Virus record (IMG/VR): IMGVR_UViG_3300042197_002946 | Location: 86,337-150,336 of that record | Direction: 5' to 3' (one strand) | DNA length: 64,000 nt | DNA from: a virus | Position numbers and translations under genes: made by a program | The notes under the pieces: model-generated | What the model was told of the DNA's origin: nothing | The model's input: only the letters and a program-made list of their open reading frames with translations | The model's database searches: none | Shown: positions 21,901 through 28,497 of the stretch, piece by piece | Position numbering within the stretch: the first letter of the stretch is position 1 | Layout: every line of letters begins with the position of its first letter

Positions 21901-22700
21901 CATCTAGCGGTATTATACAAATAGAAAATATATTTAATAATAAAAAAGCTATAATTTATGATAATAATTATTATTGGATTAGTATTCCTGCTGAAGCCAC
22001 CGGAGTTATTAGTGGATCATCTAAAATACCAGTAGCTGTGATACAAAAATGTTTTCATTCTAAAGCCACATTCTCTTTCTGTTCAAATATGTGTAATACC
22101 GAAGGTCGTGGTCCTGTATGGCCTGATTTTGATAAAACAGATACCAATTCACATGAAAGTATTTATAAACTTCCAAGCGAGTCCGTACCAAGAGCCACAG
22201 ACGTTACATACGAAGAAAGACAAACCAAACAAACCTACTACGTTGGTTGTGGAGAGACATCTAACGATTCTCTGGTTAGAATGGATGTTATACAGGTCTA
22301 TGAGGTTCCTGTGCAGAGCCATACATATGTGCCGGTTTCTGAGCTATTAGCCGAACCCAATGAGATCACTGTAAGATTTAAATATTTGCCACGTAAAATA
22401 CCAACAGATTTTAAGGTTACATTAGGCAATAATATTGTTAATCAAAGCCAGCTATATTTATGGGAATGTCATAAAACTAATGTCAGACACTTGTATAATT
22501 CTACAACAATTACCAATACTCCTCCGTTCTATCAGATTCTTAATGAGATGATTTTTCGATCATGGTTTGGAGAAAGACAAAAAATATCATTACAAGAAAC
22601 CTATGATAGACAAATTTTTATGACACAGAACCATTACAAATGGGTTCCTTACGATTATGATGATAGTGGAAAGTTTACCAGTGAGAGAAATATTCAATGA
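15975..22700 (+). CDS. Giant virion protein, 2241 aa
   Basis: This is the largest gene in the window. It is not tape-measure-like: there is no long coiled coil and no hydrophobic trans-membrane stretch, but mostly mixed beta and loop sequence rich in Asn, Tyr and Asp. An acidic patch (SSDDDEDEEEPS) lies near residue 395, and a Cys cluster (CLDLQVCTGCPVAG) near 1305. A Pro-rich junction follows near residues 1390-1410. The length and position suggest a baseplate wedge, tail-fibre attachment or host-contact protein. It could be a fusion of several modules. The ATG has GGA eight bases upstream, and the stop overlaps the next gene by ATGA. I do not recognise the family. Confidence 0.6.
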   Translation: MATNPVRFEATAFVATAQQLLSIAAQNVYNSYPPYNLDIYNSYIQQTRLPAPPRFIPRPIPSPLSADQTIPILKPNIQNKIEGDMLSYGNHHCDIFASDWDYDLDWDSLQENQITINQLLQSQITQYSPAISGIWRPFFLYVDAQNKSIKNTFVTRSASAQEDTYEAGLKWENFITIQNPTLKNWLLSGGTTFKIDWKIDKDNFLTAPVLGLLFWYRYYDVNRETNIKKTYEIKPYTETVSQLDLPGIRYNNIDYVAQTGLTEYANTASHVNVERYGLHSELVSGDRVLIKEAGKDYIYEVNEGYWENLGEKRFINGVDIYVPEDQFTVYFESVADKDDWFGGKPDEISSFSYPKTSLKTKDIDKYSNMLNKLLNFEDNIGLQNLFQLSPAGPENDSTSSDDDEDEEEPSFIAGIYLDKQQQADYIAVKNLARFLCTAPVANSEYIKATTINLSNLNFKNFANIYAVKTDLENIFGYNISQPSVTVGDRITQPMLGNVPMKAGSAAPSIMTSEYTANIKAQNGLLKSFDQNFIYTKKDLLRALFQKNKKNRFIEFPKGQKTKLVSKFNINEPHLRIVMDFQDVKTLGVRNFQTGDTVDGDGLGGVWYKQRINVAGLELYTRLKFPDESALGPNEKEALVLKYIDKNNQDDNKTEVPIIMASDTINSSKEYYNQVINSVYEKFGIARLFQQKYNLENSLLISDNSGEYYDVLLTNNNGQSLKIFKNTTYQENQTFDNAVRFFKYTIDEYAKNVPKFEETNRLVEQRFNERATGSKGGILPNIKEVYMHRIGGFYLQDISFLTVGVNKFWRSRTAPAPIGQAQYFLPKSIRADIAAKPLDSKNITIEFECGKDTTIELYGINVTSLRDDTLERASCRPFPNKIPVYGDEISVYNAAIGFDFNESSHLLSTQFAPPIVAYGGHRSEDIDVLGLNIPGHPKPISATNSNYLIKQENILPQAAKNSSYYNRNQDQLTTAARSIGRSVLRDKSLVKCFLTPTNFTNEITFRKGFFHPNKGWIDYTVLPPDLQNKTAAKSISDSPCRIYTGAGALFRELTLTVADDNAKPDIPTKGKDYSIITRDPMEIYGDGNRAARAFPNILTIDLDPNTNFITHISATLKNLTHPVPKELKIALFDSLEQRWIAFNYIKAELEARMNNKAAQEDPNFQAKIQKQIAREKNAWIGSWETKPRTSPRHLLFHSSLLNYSSNFNAFFTNFSRKNIDYAFSNDFIAPAQSLDYYIGTSATYTGFWNYDGPIPDGINPDDIDAGTPPPEAPPFVGEPSTEVGKTWGISASDMGAEDEGGSCLDLQVCTGCPVAGYTQSYIFNRFHYNNETFNMGYPAGYNFIANFRNKKHLLPPINLDAPYTTINPEYPKQNVGSSSAYGVQLGCIPQPDPPRPRETVLPEFKPEPIFVPPFHPSIVGLLTYMGIANALQAQGYGWDLGFLTGVFFPSPFYFGTTRREKLGRYMENKGYLQIEGSTDDAKQLFGFQVRDIGLYDDAPFGQADKVQLEIKHPNGLWYNVEADIFKYSSHCSPVLENTKFNYLKHNKYLTEDESEDQNFTKPLSYPGFDFHVNSMLNTDRMSIDGVRAYYSFMKGEVVELNYKTIYTAITSQDQGNCVECKKTEKIESHKINITIKDIYIETINNPWYKETEIKVQDPSVIEVSLKPPEILYPDDFIDETSNVSKIVNPRVIIQFEPPIDLTNNDPNSVGPKAYLEGVIHKAATGSQCTSFLLFDPIVTDGKIAPSGNINYKRGENDTSEPFMYAGDKEIGGLTYSNNADIVNFGKWSNVRDRNLGTFTSSYIFDQLYAEGGLGWGTNLIKPESLPVIGNQEKYPTLLDLDYHYSKTNYCGRVKFTKGYDPTKTHTGYVKFNPRLVYNGMAKHPYTQTREDNLISFTGYPRPLDIIPNRIYAHNVLNISEQNASVLNIDAGEMHQRYKYNPETLDYYLPFYDLTLDNQILDEDLASQKPAKQGQISASSGIIQIENIFNNKKAIIYDNNYYWISIPAEATGVISGSSKIPVAVIQKCFHSKATFSFCSNMCNTEGRGPVWPDFDKTDTNSHESIYKLPSESVPRATDVTYEERQTKQTYYVGCGETSNDSLVRMDVIQVYEVPVQSHTYVPVSELLAEPNEITVRFKYLPRKIPTDFKVTLGNNIVNQSQLYLWECHKTNVRHLYNSTTITNTPPFYQILNEMIFRSWFGERQKISLQETYDRQIFMTQNHYKWVPYDYDDSGKFTSERNIQ

Positions 22701-23110
22701 ATGTATATGATTTAATGTGTGAATTTATTAGAATAGAACAATTTAAATACAAGTGTAGACTATGCGGATCTGTTGCTATGAGTTTTGATCCTCTGGAGTA
22801 TCCATCTATTATATGTTCAAAAAAAATAGAGCTATTTCCTCCTGATCAATATGGTATTCAATTCAAACCCATAGATCCCGAAATGAGTACAGAAACCCAA
22901 ATAAAAGAGGATCAGGCTATAGATGATATAAAGAAATGTTTAACAGAAGAAATAGAACATAGATTTACCATATGTTCTAGTTGTGAATATTATAAAAATA
23001 GTACTTGTGAAAAATGTGGATGCTATGCTGTTAGAGATAAAATATATATGAATAAACTTGCATGGAAAGATCAGGAGTGTCCCATTGGTAAGTGGAAAAA
23101 ACTGATCTAA
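22697..23110 (+). CDS. Small zinc-binding protein, DUF6171-like
   Basis: The protein has 137 residues and starts in an ATGA overlap with the giant protein. An N-terminal C-x2-C (CRLCGS) is followed by a C-terminal pattern CSSCEYYKNSTCEKCGC and then CPIGKWKK. The C-x2-C, C-x2-C-x-C and final CP-x-GKW order matches the small DUF6171-type family, often found near phage structural genes. Probably a zinc-stabilised accessory protein; its biochemical role is unknown. Its stop TAA overlaps the stop of the opposite-strand gene in the four bases CTAA. Confidence 0.7.
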   Translation: MNVYDLMCEFIRIEQFKYKCRLCGSVAMSFDPLEYPSIICSKKIELFPPDQYGIQFKPIDPEMSTETQIKEDQAIDDIKKCLTEEIEHRFTICSSCEYYKNSTCEKCGCYAVRDKIYMNKLAWKDQECPIGKWKKLI

Positions 23111-23808
23111 ATATATTTTGGATTTTGTTGTATTAGGGCTGGCATCAGCCAATATGATTTAATTTGAGGATATTTACTTAGCAAATAATTAAATTCCCAA
23201 TCTATCGGCAAGCCTATTTTATGTTCAACTAGTTTGTCTTGTAAAAATTTAGCAGTATCTCTTTTAAGTAGGATGCAGTCTGTGTATCTTGATTTTTGAA
23301 TATGGAAAAATCTAGTATTGACACACTCTAGTGGGGTGGGACTATCGTATCCACAAACATCACGATAAGTACAATCTAGCGGTTTTTTTCCAGTAGACAC
23401 CCATACGATATCAGCATCGTGCGGTATTTCATTAATCATAACAGCAAACTCTGTATCGAAGCTATCTTTGTTTGGAATATAGATATCATCTTCACATATC
23501 AAAGACCAATTGTTGTCATTATTGTTTGAGATACGAGATAGACAAGATAAATGATTTAAGCATAAAGAAAATTGCTTTTTATTTATCATTATATTACCTT
23601 CATTCCAACCAGTTACGGATATTCTCTCATCTGGCCATGTCCAAAAAGAATAGTAGTGATCATCAGAGATGTTTTTTGTATGATATGGATATCTGTATCG
23701 TATTTTATCTGGGCTAGAAACAAAACGAGCTAGACAAGCTAGCTCGCTCTGTAAATCTTGATATCTGTCTGACAATGTGTCAGCAATAATATAGATATTC
23801 TCTAACAT
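23107..23808 (-). CDS. Glycosyltransferase, GT25-like
   Basis: The protein has 233 residues. SLICEDDIYIP is the metal-binding acidic motif of GT-A enzymes, and the later pattern (YTDCILLKRDTAKFL, then PIDWEFNYLL and PALIQQ) follows the order seen in GT25 lipooligosaccharide transferases: donor site, then a small-to-large residue switch, then a 'P-x-hydrophobic-x-Q' end. It is expected to move a nucleotide-sugar-bound hexose to an acceptor glycan in the cytoplasm. It is convergent with the structural block and its start shares one base with the next gene (TAATG). The family call is fairly good; donor and acceptor cannot be read. Confidence 0.7.
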   Translation of the reverse strand: MLENIYIIADTLSDRYQDLQSELACLARFVSSPDKIRYRYPYHTKNISDDHYYSFWTWPDERISVTGWNEGNIMINKKQFSLCLNHLSCLSRISNNNDNNWSLICEDDIYIPNKDSFDTEFAVMINEIPHDADIVWVSTGKKPLDCTYRDVCGYDSPTPLECVNTRFFHIQKSRYTDCILLKRDTAKFLQDKLVEHKIGLPIDWEFNYLLSKYPQIKSYWLMPALIQQNPKYI

Positions 23809-24155
23809 TACTTTTTCTTGGTGTCTTTTTCAGACTTATCGTCCTTTGCCCACTTATGCCAACCTTTATTCGGCAAATAATTGCCGTCATCATCCTTACG
23901 CTTAGGAAATAGCGTTCCGCCCTTTTTGTGTTGTCCGAATGATAGTATTGCACCACAGTCGGCACATCGGAGTTCGAAATAATCGTTACCATCCACATTA
24001 CGTACTATAAACTTAATATTAGTACTTCCGCATAGTCCGCACTTTTCTTCACCGAAAATTTCTTGTATCGAAGCAAGTTCCTTAAAAACTTCCTTCTGAC
24101 CAGCGCCCTCAACTTCAAACTCTAATCTATCGCCAACTTTATATCTTAATTTCAT
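23808..24155 (-). CDS. Zinc-ribbon protein coupled to a candidate annealing protein
   Basis: The protein has 115 residues with good SD AAAGGTG. It has two Cys-x2-Cys knuckles (CGLCGS and CADCG) about 28 residues apart with a beta hairpin between them, then a conserved-looking GGTLFPKRK and NKGWHKW and a Lys-rich tail. A nucleic-acid-binding zinc ribbon fits. The gene overlaps the upstream annealing-protein candidate by ATGA, so the two are probably made together and may act together. No specific function is known to me. Confidence 0.65.
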   Translation of the reverse strand: MKLRYKVGDRLEFEVEGAGQKEVFKELASIQEIFGEEKCGLCGSTNIKFIVRNVDGNDYFELRCADCGAILSFGQHKKGGTLFPKRKDDDGNYLPNKGWHKWAKDDKSEKDTKKK

Positions 24156-24874
24156 GATTCACCTTTCCATGTATCGGAGTAGCCTTTTAGTTCTGACGGA
24201 ATCGTGTCAAGGTTTTGTTGTAACTTTGACAACTCCCTAATAATAGAGATACCATGAGAATAGTCAATATTCTTGATATTCTTTTCCTCTATTCCCAAAC
24301 TAGCCACCACCCTTAATGGATTAATATCTATTCTTTTAGCTATAACATCAATAAAATTAATCTGATTAGAAGTAATCTTAGATACAGTATCTCCATCAGG
24401 ATCGTCCTCAATAGTTGACGATATTTCCTCGGCTGCTACAACTTTACGTAGTTTTAGGGCTCGTCTTAGGGCTCGTCCTTCTGCCCGCGTTTCTGCAACA
24501 GCCACAGGATGATTACGATAAATCTTATCGCAGTTACCCCAATAAACGTCCGCAGAGCCATCCACAGTCTGGATATTAAAACCTTCTGGGTCAGGCTTGT
24601 CTGGATTTAAACGATAGGTGAGAGAATGAACCACCGTGGCTCTTTTCTCATTGTCAGGACTAGGAGACTGAGCTACCGTGGAAGTTGATGACATTAATCT
24701 ACAATTTAAAGCCACCTCGAAAATACGTCTTAAACCATCTGTGGTTGGATTGCCGGCTATTTTTTCATCATCAGATAGTAGAGTGAGTACATAATCTGTC
24801 CATTCCAAATCATGAGGACTTGGTACAGCCGTGCTTTCTGCAACAGTTTCTGTGGGCGCTTTATTTTTAGCCAT
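24152..24874 (-). CDS. Candidate single-strand annealing protein (Erf/Rad52-like)
   Basis: The protein has 240 residues with GGAGA upstream of the ATG. The core runs from about residue 30 to 150 and ends in VAVAETRAEGRALRRALK, close to the 'A-E-T-x-A-x-G-R-A-L' signature of Erf, Sak and other Rad52-like annealing proteins. The tail (SNQINFIDVIAKRIDINPLRV, then SIIRELSKLQ) resembles the small helical C-terminal module often added to phage recombinases. Role: pairing of single strands in recombination-dependent replication. It is coupled to a zinc-ribbon gene, with an endonuclease gene upstream. The alternative is an uncharacterised DNA-binding protein. The motif is clear; the family call is moderate. 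Confidence 0.5.
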   Translation of the reverse strand: MAKNKAPTETVAESTAVPSPHDLEWTDYVLTLLSDDEKIAGNPTTDGLRRIFEVALNCRLMSSTSTVAQSPSPDNEKRATVVHSLTYRLNPDKPDPEGFNIQTVDGSADVYWGNCDKIYRNHPVAVAETRAEGRALRRALKLRKVVAAEEISSTIEDDPDGDTVSKITSNQINFIDVIAKRIDINPLRVVASLGIEEKNIKNIDYSHGISIIRELSKLQQNLDTIPSELKGYSDTWKGES

Positions 24875-24879
24875 AAACT

Positions 24880-25668
24880 TTAATCTCCTATTTCTATAAT
24901 ATTGTCTTGGTTATTAGCTGTGTCCTGTATAATCTTAATTAGATTATTTACTATGATAGATGCTCTAGCTTTTGAAAAATCATGTTTCTGAGTAATCCTG
25001 ATAAGCTTGATCCCTTTACCGATAAGTAATCCTGTTTTTTTGGAATCATAGGCTATATTCCTCTGTAAAGCATCATTTCCCCAAACCGGTTCAAAATGAG
25101 ACGGACCGTCAACTTCTATAGCTATGTTATGCTGTGGCAGAAAGATGTCGAGCTGTAATTTTGTATTTGACAAGAATTGTTCTTTGTGAAAGTCAACCTT
25201 GTATCCAGCATTTAATAGTCCTGACAGTATAAATTTTTCTAATTTGGAACCCTCCTTACTAGATCTTCTTACGGCATCAATAGCCTTTTTTTGCATAGTA
25301 TGTTTTTGATCTTCAGACAAATTTTCCCATTGCTGTTTAGCATTAGCTGATCTGGCCTGTTTTTCCTGCTTACTCAGATCCTCCCAACTCTGCATAACGC
25401 CTAATCCTATTTTCATAGCAGTATCAGCATCTCTTTTTGTTCCTTTGGTTGGATGCTTATGCTTCCCTGTTCTCAAAGCATTTTTTTGCGCTGTGCTTTT
25501 GTCCCTAAGAGGAATATTAAATTTTTTAGCATCCCTACGTACCTTATTGGGGTAGGTCTGAAGCTTTTCTGCCACATCTCCTAAACTCATATTTTTTTGA
25601 ATATATAATTCTTTAATAATTTGTTTTTTTTGAGCTTCTGATAATTGACTATAGTTTAATGTGCTCAT
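24880..25668 (-). CDS. Free-standing endonuclease, EDxHD/Vsr-like (homing type)
   Basis: The protein has 262 residues. The N-terminus (MSLGDVAEKLQTYPNKVRRDA) is an HTH. It is followed by Lys/Gln-rich segments with two W-x-x-L-S-x-x-x-K/Q units near residues 95 and 115, as in DNA-contacting linkers of homing enzymes. The C-terminal nuclease domain has EKFILSGLLNAGY, LQLDIFLP and IAIEVDGPSHF: the E, D and D-G-x-x-H-F pattern of the EDxHD (I-Bth0305I/Vsr-like, DUF559-related) fold. SD AGAGGC sits five bases before the ATG. Inference: a mobile endonuclease inserted beside the annealing-protein gene. No intron or intein was seen around it. A Vsr-like repair nuclease is the alternative. Confidence 0.7.
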   Translation of the reverse strand: MSTLNYSQLSEAQKKQIIKELYIQKNMSLGDVAEKLQTYPNKVRRDAKKFNIPLRDKSTAQKNALRTGKHKHPTKGTKRDADTAMKIGLGVMQSWEDLSKQEKQARSANAKQQWENLSEDQKHTMQKKAIDAVRRSSKEGSKLEKFILSGLLNAGYKVDFHKEQFLSNTKLQLDIFLPQHNIAIEVDGPSHFEPVWGNDALQRNIAYDSKKTGLLIGKGIKLIRITQKHDFSKARASIIVNNLIKIIQDTANNQDNIIEIGD

Positions 25669-26146
25669 ATATAGCCTCTGGGTGTTCTGATGATAATAAA
25701 ACAGACGGTTTCCAACAAATATCCAACAAAGGCTTAAACTCTGGAATGGTAGTACATAATAGATCGTTATTGTTGTTGTAATACCTGCTGAGTTCTTGGT
25801 ATTTAGTAAGATTTAAACTTTGACGATCTGATGGTTGTTGATTGATAAAAGAAGTCCATTCATTTGTATTGCAAAGAAAGATTTTTTGTTTAGATATACA
25901 GCTAGATAAAAAAATCATATCCTGTAAAGAGAAACAAATAATTGGTCCTTTAAAATATTTAGCTTCATTAATGTGTAAGGTAGCAAAATAATTAAAAGAT
26001 GTTATATTGCTAAAATAATAACTGTTAAATAGAATATGATCTAAAAAGGGAGCTGCTAGGCTTAGTCTATTTATGGTATCTAGCACCAATTTAGACTGTT
26101 CATTATTTTCTATATTAAGAGCTAAAAAGCCTACTGTTTTATTCAT
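25649..26146 (-). CDS. Hypothetical protein next to sugar genes
   Basis: The protein has 165 residues. It begins in an ATGA overlap with the gene upstream and overlaps the endonuclease start by 20 bases. The composition is alternating beta/alpha: FLALNIENN, then DHILFNSYYFSN, then KGPIICFSLQDMIFL and KIFLCNT. This resembles half of a Rossmann fold, but no catalytic motif is visible. Placement within a run of glycosyltransferase genes suggests a related or degenerate sugar-transfer subunit. Family not recognised. Confidence 0.55.
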   Translation of the reverse strand: MNKTVGFLALNIENNEQSKLVLDTINRLSLAAPFLDHILFNSYYFSNITSFNYFATLHINEAKYFKGPIICFSLQDMIFLSSCISKQKIFLCNTNEWTSFINQQPSDRQSLNLTKYQELSRYYNNNNDLLCTTIPEFKPLLDICWKPSVLLSSEHPEAIYEHIKL

Positions 26147-26943
26147 AGTAAGTGTTTTTCTATAAAGTTTTTGTATGAACTTTGTTTAATATCCTGAATA
26201 CTGAGTGACGGTTTAGGTAATTGATCAATATTAGTTAATGTCTCCTTGGATATTGTGCTCTTTTTCATCCAATTGTTGCCTTCAACACACAACACAGGTT
26301 TTCCCAAAATAAGAGCATAGGGTACAAATGTATTGTTTAATGCTAATAGCATTTGACAGTTGTTGACCAACTCCATAAAAAAAGGATCGTCTATATAACC
26401 TATATTTTGAGGATGATCTATATACAGACCATCAAATAATTTGATATTAAGATTAGTATTGGGATATAGTACATTGATTAATTCTACAGGCAGTTTTTCT
26501 ACTCCACTAAGATGAGCTACAATGTCAATGTGGTCTATTTTCTTCTTTTTATCAAAAGAATTCAACAGATATTCGCTATAATAGTTGTCCATCTTGATAG
26601 TAGAAGGTTTGATATTTTTTATTCCGATTAAGTCTTTGGCTTGGACTAGACAACGGATATTTCTTTTAGTAGCATCATTATATAGACTTTTGTTCATTCT
26701 ATCAAAGTATAAAAAGATATTTTGTGGGTACTCTGTTTCTTGCATAAAACCAATAGTTTCAGAATTGATAGAAGAAGCACAGAATATATACTTATGATTT
26801 TTTCTAGTATTGTCGTCGTCTTGATAATATTGATCAAATAAATAGCTAGCCATGTACGGTGCAATTTCTCCATACGCAACCAGATCGTATGCTAGGTGCT
26901 GTATCGTTTTTGTTAGCGATGTAAATTCTAAAGTAAATTTCAT
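26143..26943 (-). CDS. Possible GT-B-fold glycosyltransferase
   Basis: The protein has 266 residues. The C-terminal half reads like the donor-binding domain of a GT-B enzyme: YIDDPFFMELVNNCQMLLAL, then NTFVPYALILGKPVLCVEGN, equivalent to the 'strand, acidic, PSx(E), small residues, GKPV' run of GT families 1, 4 and 9. The N-terminal half is shorter than in a typical GT-B enzyme (whole proteins usually 350-400 residues), so it may be reduced or act with a neighbour. ATGA couples it to the gene downstream. Moderate to weak assignment. Confidence 0.5.
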   Translation of the reverse strand: MKFTLEFTSLTKTIQHLAYDLVAYGEIAPYMASYLFDQYYQDDDNTRKNHKYIFCASSINSETIGFMQETEYPQNIFLYFDRMNKSLYNDATKRNIRCLVQAKDLIGIKNIKPSTIKMDNYYSEYLLNSFDKKKKIDHIDIVAHLSGVEKLPVELINVLYPNTNLNIKLFDGLYIDHPQNIGYIDDPFFMELVNNCQMLLALNNTFVPYALILGKPVLCVEGNNWMKKSTISKETLTNIDQLPKPSLSIQDIKQSSYKNFIEKHLL

Positions 26944-26944
26944 A

Positions 26945-27622
26945 TTATTTATGGTTGACTGTAATAAGTGAGTTATTATAAATATAATTATTTATTGTAG
27001 GAAATAGAGGCAGTAACATATTGATACTTTCAAAAAATAACATATTATTATTTGTATCTATGATTGATTCTAATAATGTTTTACTGTTGGCTTGTAGCAT
27101 AAAAATTTCTGACCATTTGGGAGTAAGTTCATAGCATAAGTATTCGACTTGTCCATCGTTGTGTGTGCATCCAATTTTAAAAAATTTATTCGTACAATTT
27201 TTGATACAGAAAATGTGGTTCGAGTTGTTGTTGCATTGTTGAAAAATATTTTTCCGTAGTATAGTATAATTACTAATTATAATCGTTGGATAGTTATTGT
27301 CAATTTGTTTAAGGGCTAAACCTATAGCATATGACTGCCCATAGTCTTCATAATGATCATTTTCTATAACTTTAACATCATTACCAAAATGAATTTTTTT
27401 CTTTAGCTTATCTCTGTCAAACCCTAAAACAACACTAATCGAAGCTATTTTCTTTACGTATTTACGAATACTTGCTAGCTGATGTTTGATAACTGCGTCA
27501 TTATGATTATCTATCTTTATAGACATCAAGCTCTTAGATCCTACCGATTTCATGCCTTTAGTAATTTCGTATGCTAATAAAATTACATTATAATAATTAT
27601 ATGTAGACGACGTTCTTTTCAT
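26945..27622 (-). CDS. Nucleotidyltransferase-like protein (GT-A/sugar-nucleotide fold), probably degenerate
   Basis: The protein has 225 residues. The order VILLAYEITKGMKSVGSKSL, then VIKHQLASIRKYVKKIASIS, VVLGFDRDKL, and a YEDYGQSYAIGLAL segment follows sugar-phosphate nucleotidyltransferases: the first strand and loop, the 'I-x-x-Q' helix, 'VVxGF', and 'N-x-x-Y-x-x-x-N-Q-x-x-S'. However, the usual G-x-G-x-R loop reads YEITKGMKS and the later acidic metal site (the D in 'II-x-x-D') is N in IIISNYTIL. It may bind a nucleotide without full catalysis, or have another substrate. It overlaps the gene upstream by 26 bases. Confidence 0.5.
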   Translation of the reverse strand: MKRTSSTYNYYNVILLAYEITKGMKSVGSKSLMSIKIDNHNDAVIKHQLASIRKYVKKIASISVVLGFDRDKLKKKIHFGNDVKVIENDHYEDYGQSYAIGLALKQIDNNYPTIIISNYTILRKNIFQQCNNNSNHIFCIKNCTNKFFKIGCTHNDGQVEYLCYELTPKWSEIFMLQANSKTLLESIIDTNNNMLFFESINMLLPLFPTINNYIYNNSLITVNHK

Positions 27623-28127
27623 TTTCTACTAATTTGTTAATAAGTGGTTCGTGATTGTTCTTATTAAGAATCATATGTGTAGAAAAAGGTATAACTAGAC
27701 CATTATAAGGATCATTCTGTTTCATAATAGCATCTACATTACGTACTGATTTAAAAATAGGATCTATTTGTGAGATGTAATTAGCGTGGCAATCTATTAT
27801 GTTATCATAAACAATATAATGTGTTGTTTTATTTTTTCTAATGTTAGTATCCAAAACAATGTCAATGCTCTCTGTCAACGGATAATGAGGCAATGTTATC
27901 TCGTGTAGCTTCCATTCATATTTTTTATCTAGCCCCTTAACATATGCAAGCAAATCAGTAAATGCATAACTGTATTCTGGCTTATATATCAAAGAACAAA
28001 ATCCAATAGGTCCATCATGATTTAGTAGCTCATATATTTTGTCTTTATCAAATGTGTCTACAAACACTATATAATAGTATTTATTGCTGTAATCTTTGGA
28101 CTGTAAGCTTAGTGATGTTTCCGTCAT
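27597..28127 (-). CDS. Hypothetical protein, 176 aa
   Basis: It has alternating beta/alpha segments (YYYIVFVDTFDKDKI, then THYIVYDNIIDC). A Y-D-N step after a beta strand could be a weakened D-x-D site of a GT-A fold, and IPFSTHMILNK is a plausible later strand. No confident family. It overlaps both neighbours (26 and 47 bases), which is more than usual here, so the start may be less certain than others. Context: sugar-transfer operon. Confidence 0.45.
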   Translation of the reverse strand: MTETSLSLQSKDYSNKYYYIVFVDTFDKDKIYELLNHDGPIGFCSLIYKPEYSYAFTDLLAYVKGLDKKYEWKLHEITLPHYPLTESIDIVLDTNIRKNKTTHYIVYDNIIDCHANYISQIDPIFKSVRNVDAIMKQNDPYNGLVIPFSTHMILNKNNHEPLINKLVENEKNVVYI

Positions 28128-28497
28128 ATATAACCTGTTTAATAGAAATATTATGTTTACTGATTATCTCACCAAGATCTTTATCAAAAAAATAACAAGA
28201 CTTGTCGGCCAATGCATGGTTTAATTCGTTAATAGATATCTTATTATATGTTATATCGTTGTATATTTTATCAAAATTTAAAAACTCCAAGCACATCATA
28301 CCAGAATTAAGTTTAATTTTTCTGCTCAGGCCCGTAATAATAGCCTCTAGCTGAGCATATGGAGCATTATTCAATTCGTTAAATGATAATACATCGCACG
28401 AGCCATTGGGAATGTGGTTGATTTGTTCTAGCTGAACATTATTAGCTCCTTGTATTTTTTTACTATCGCTAATATATGCGTGGATATGTTTACTCAT
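28081..28497 (-). CDS. Hypothetical protein, possibly the C-terminal half of a methyltransferase fold
   Basis: The protein has 138 residues. CDVLSFNELNNAPYAQLEAI, a following helix with SRKIKLNSGMMCLEF, and the KISINELNHAL segment resemble strands 4 to 6 of a class I SAM-dependent methyltransferase (a 'D-x-hydrophobic' strand, then the K-L-x-x-G-G turn). The glycine-rich SAM-binding N-terminal half is absent, so the protein may be a fragment or an unrelated fold. It starts in an ATGA overlap with the upstream glycosyltransferase. Confidence 0.4.
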   Translation of the reverse strand: MSKHIHAYISDSKKIQGANNVQLEQINHIPNGSCDVLSFNELNNAPYAQLEAIITGLSRKIKLNSGMMCLEFLNFDKIYNDITYNKISINELNHALADKSCYFFDKDLGEIISKHNISIKQVIYDGNITKLTVQRLQQ

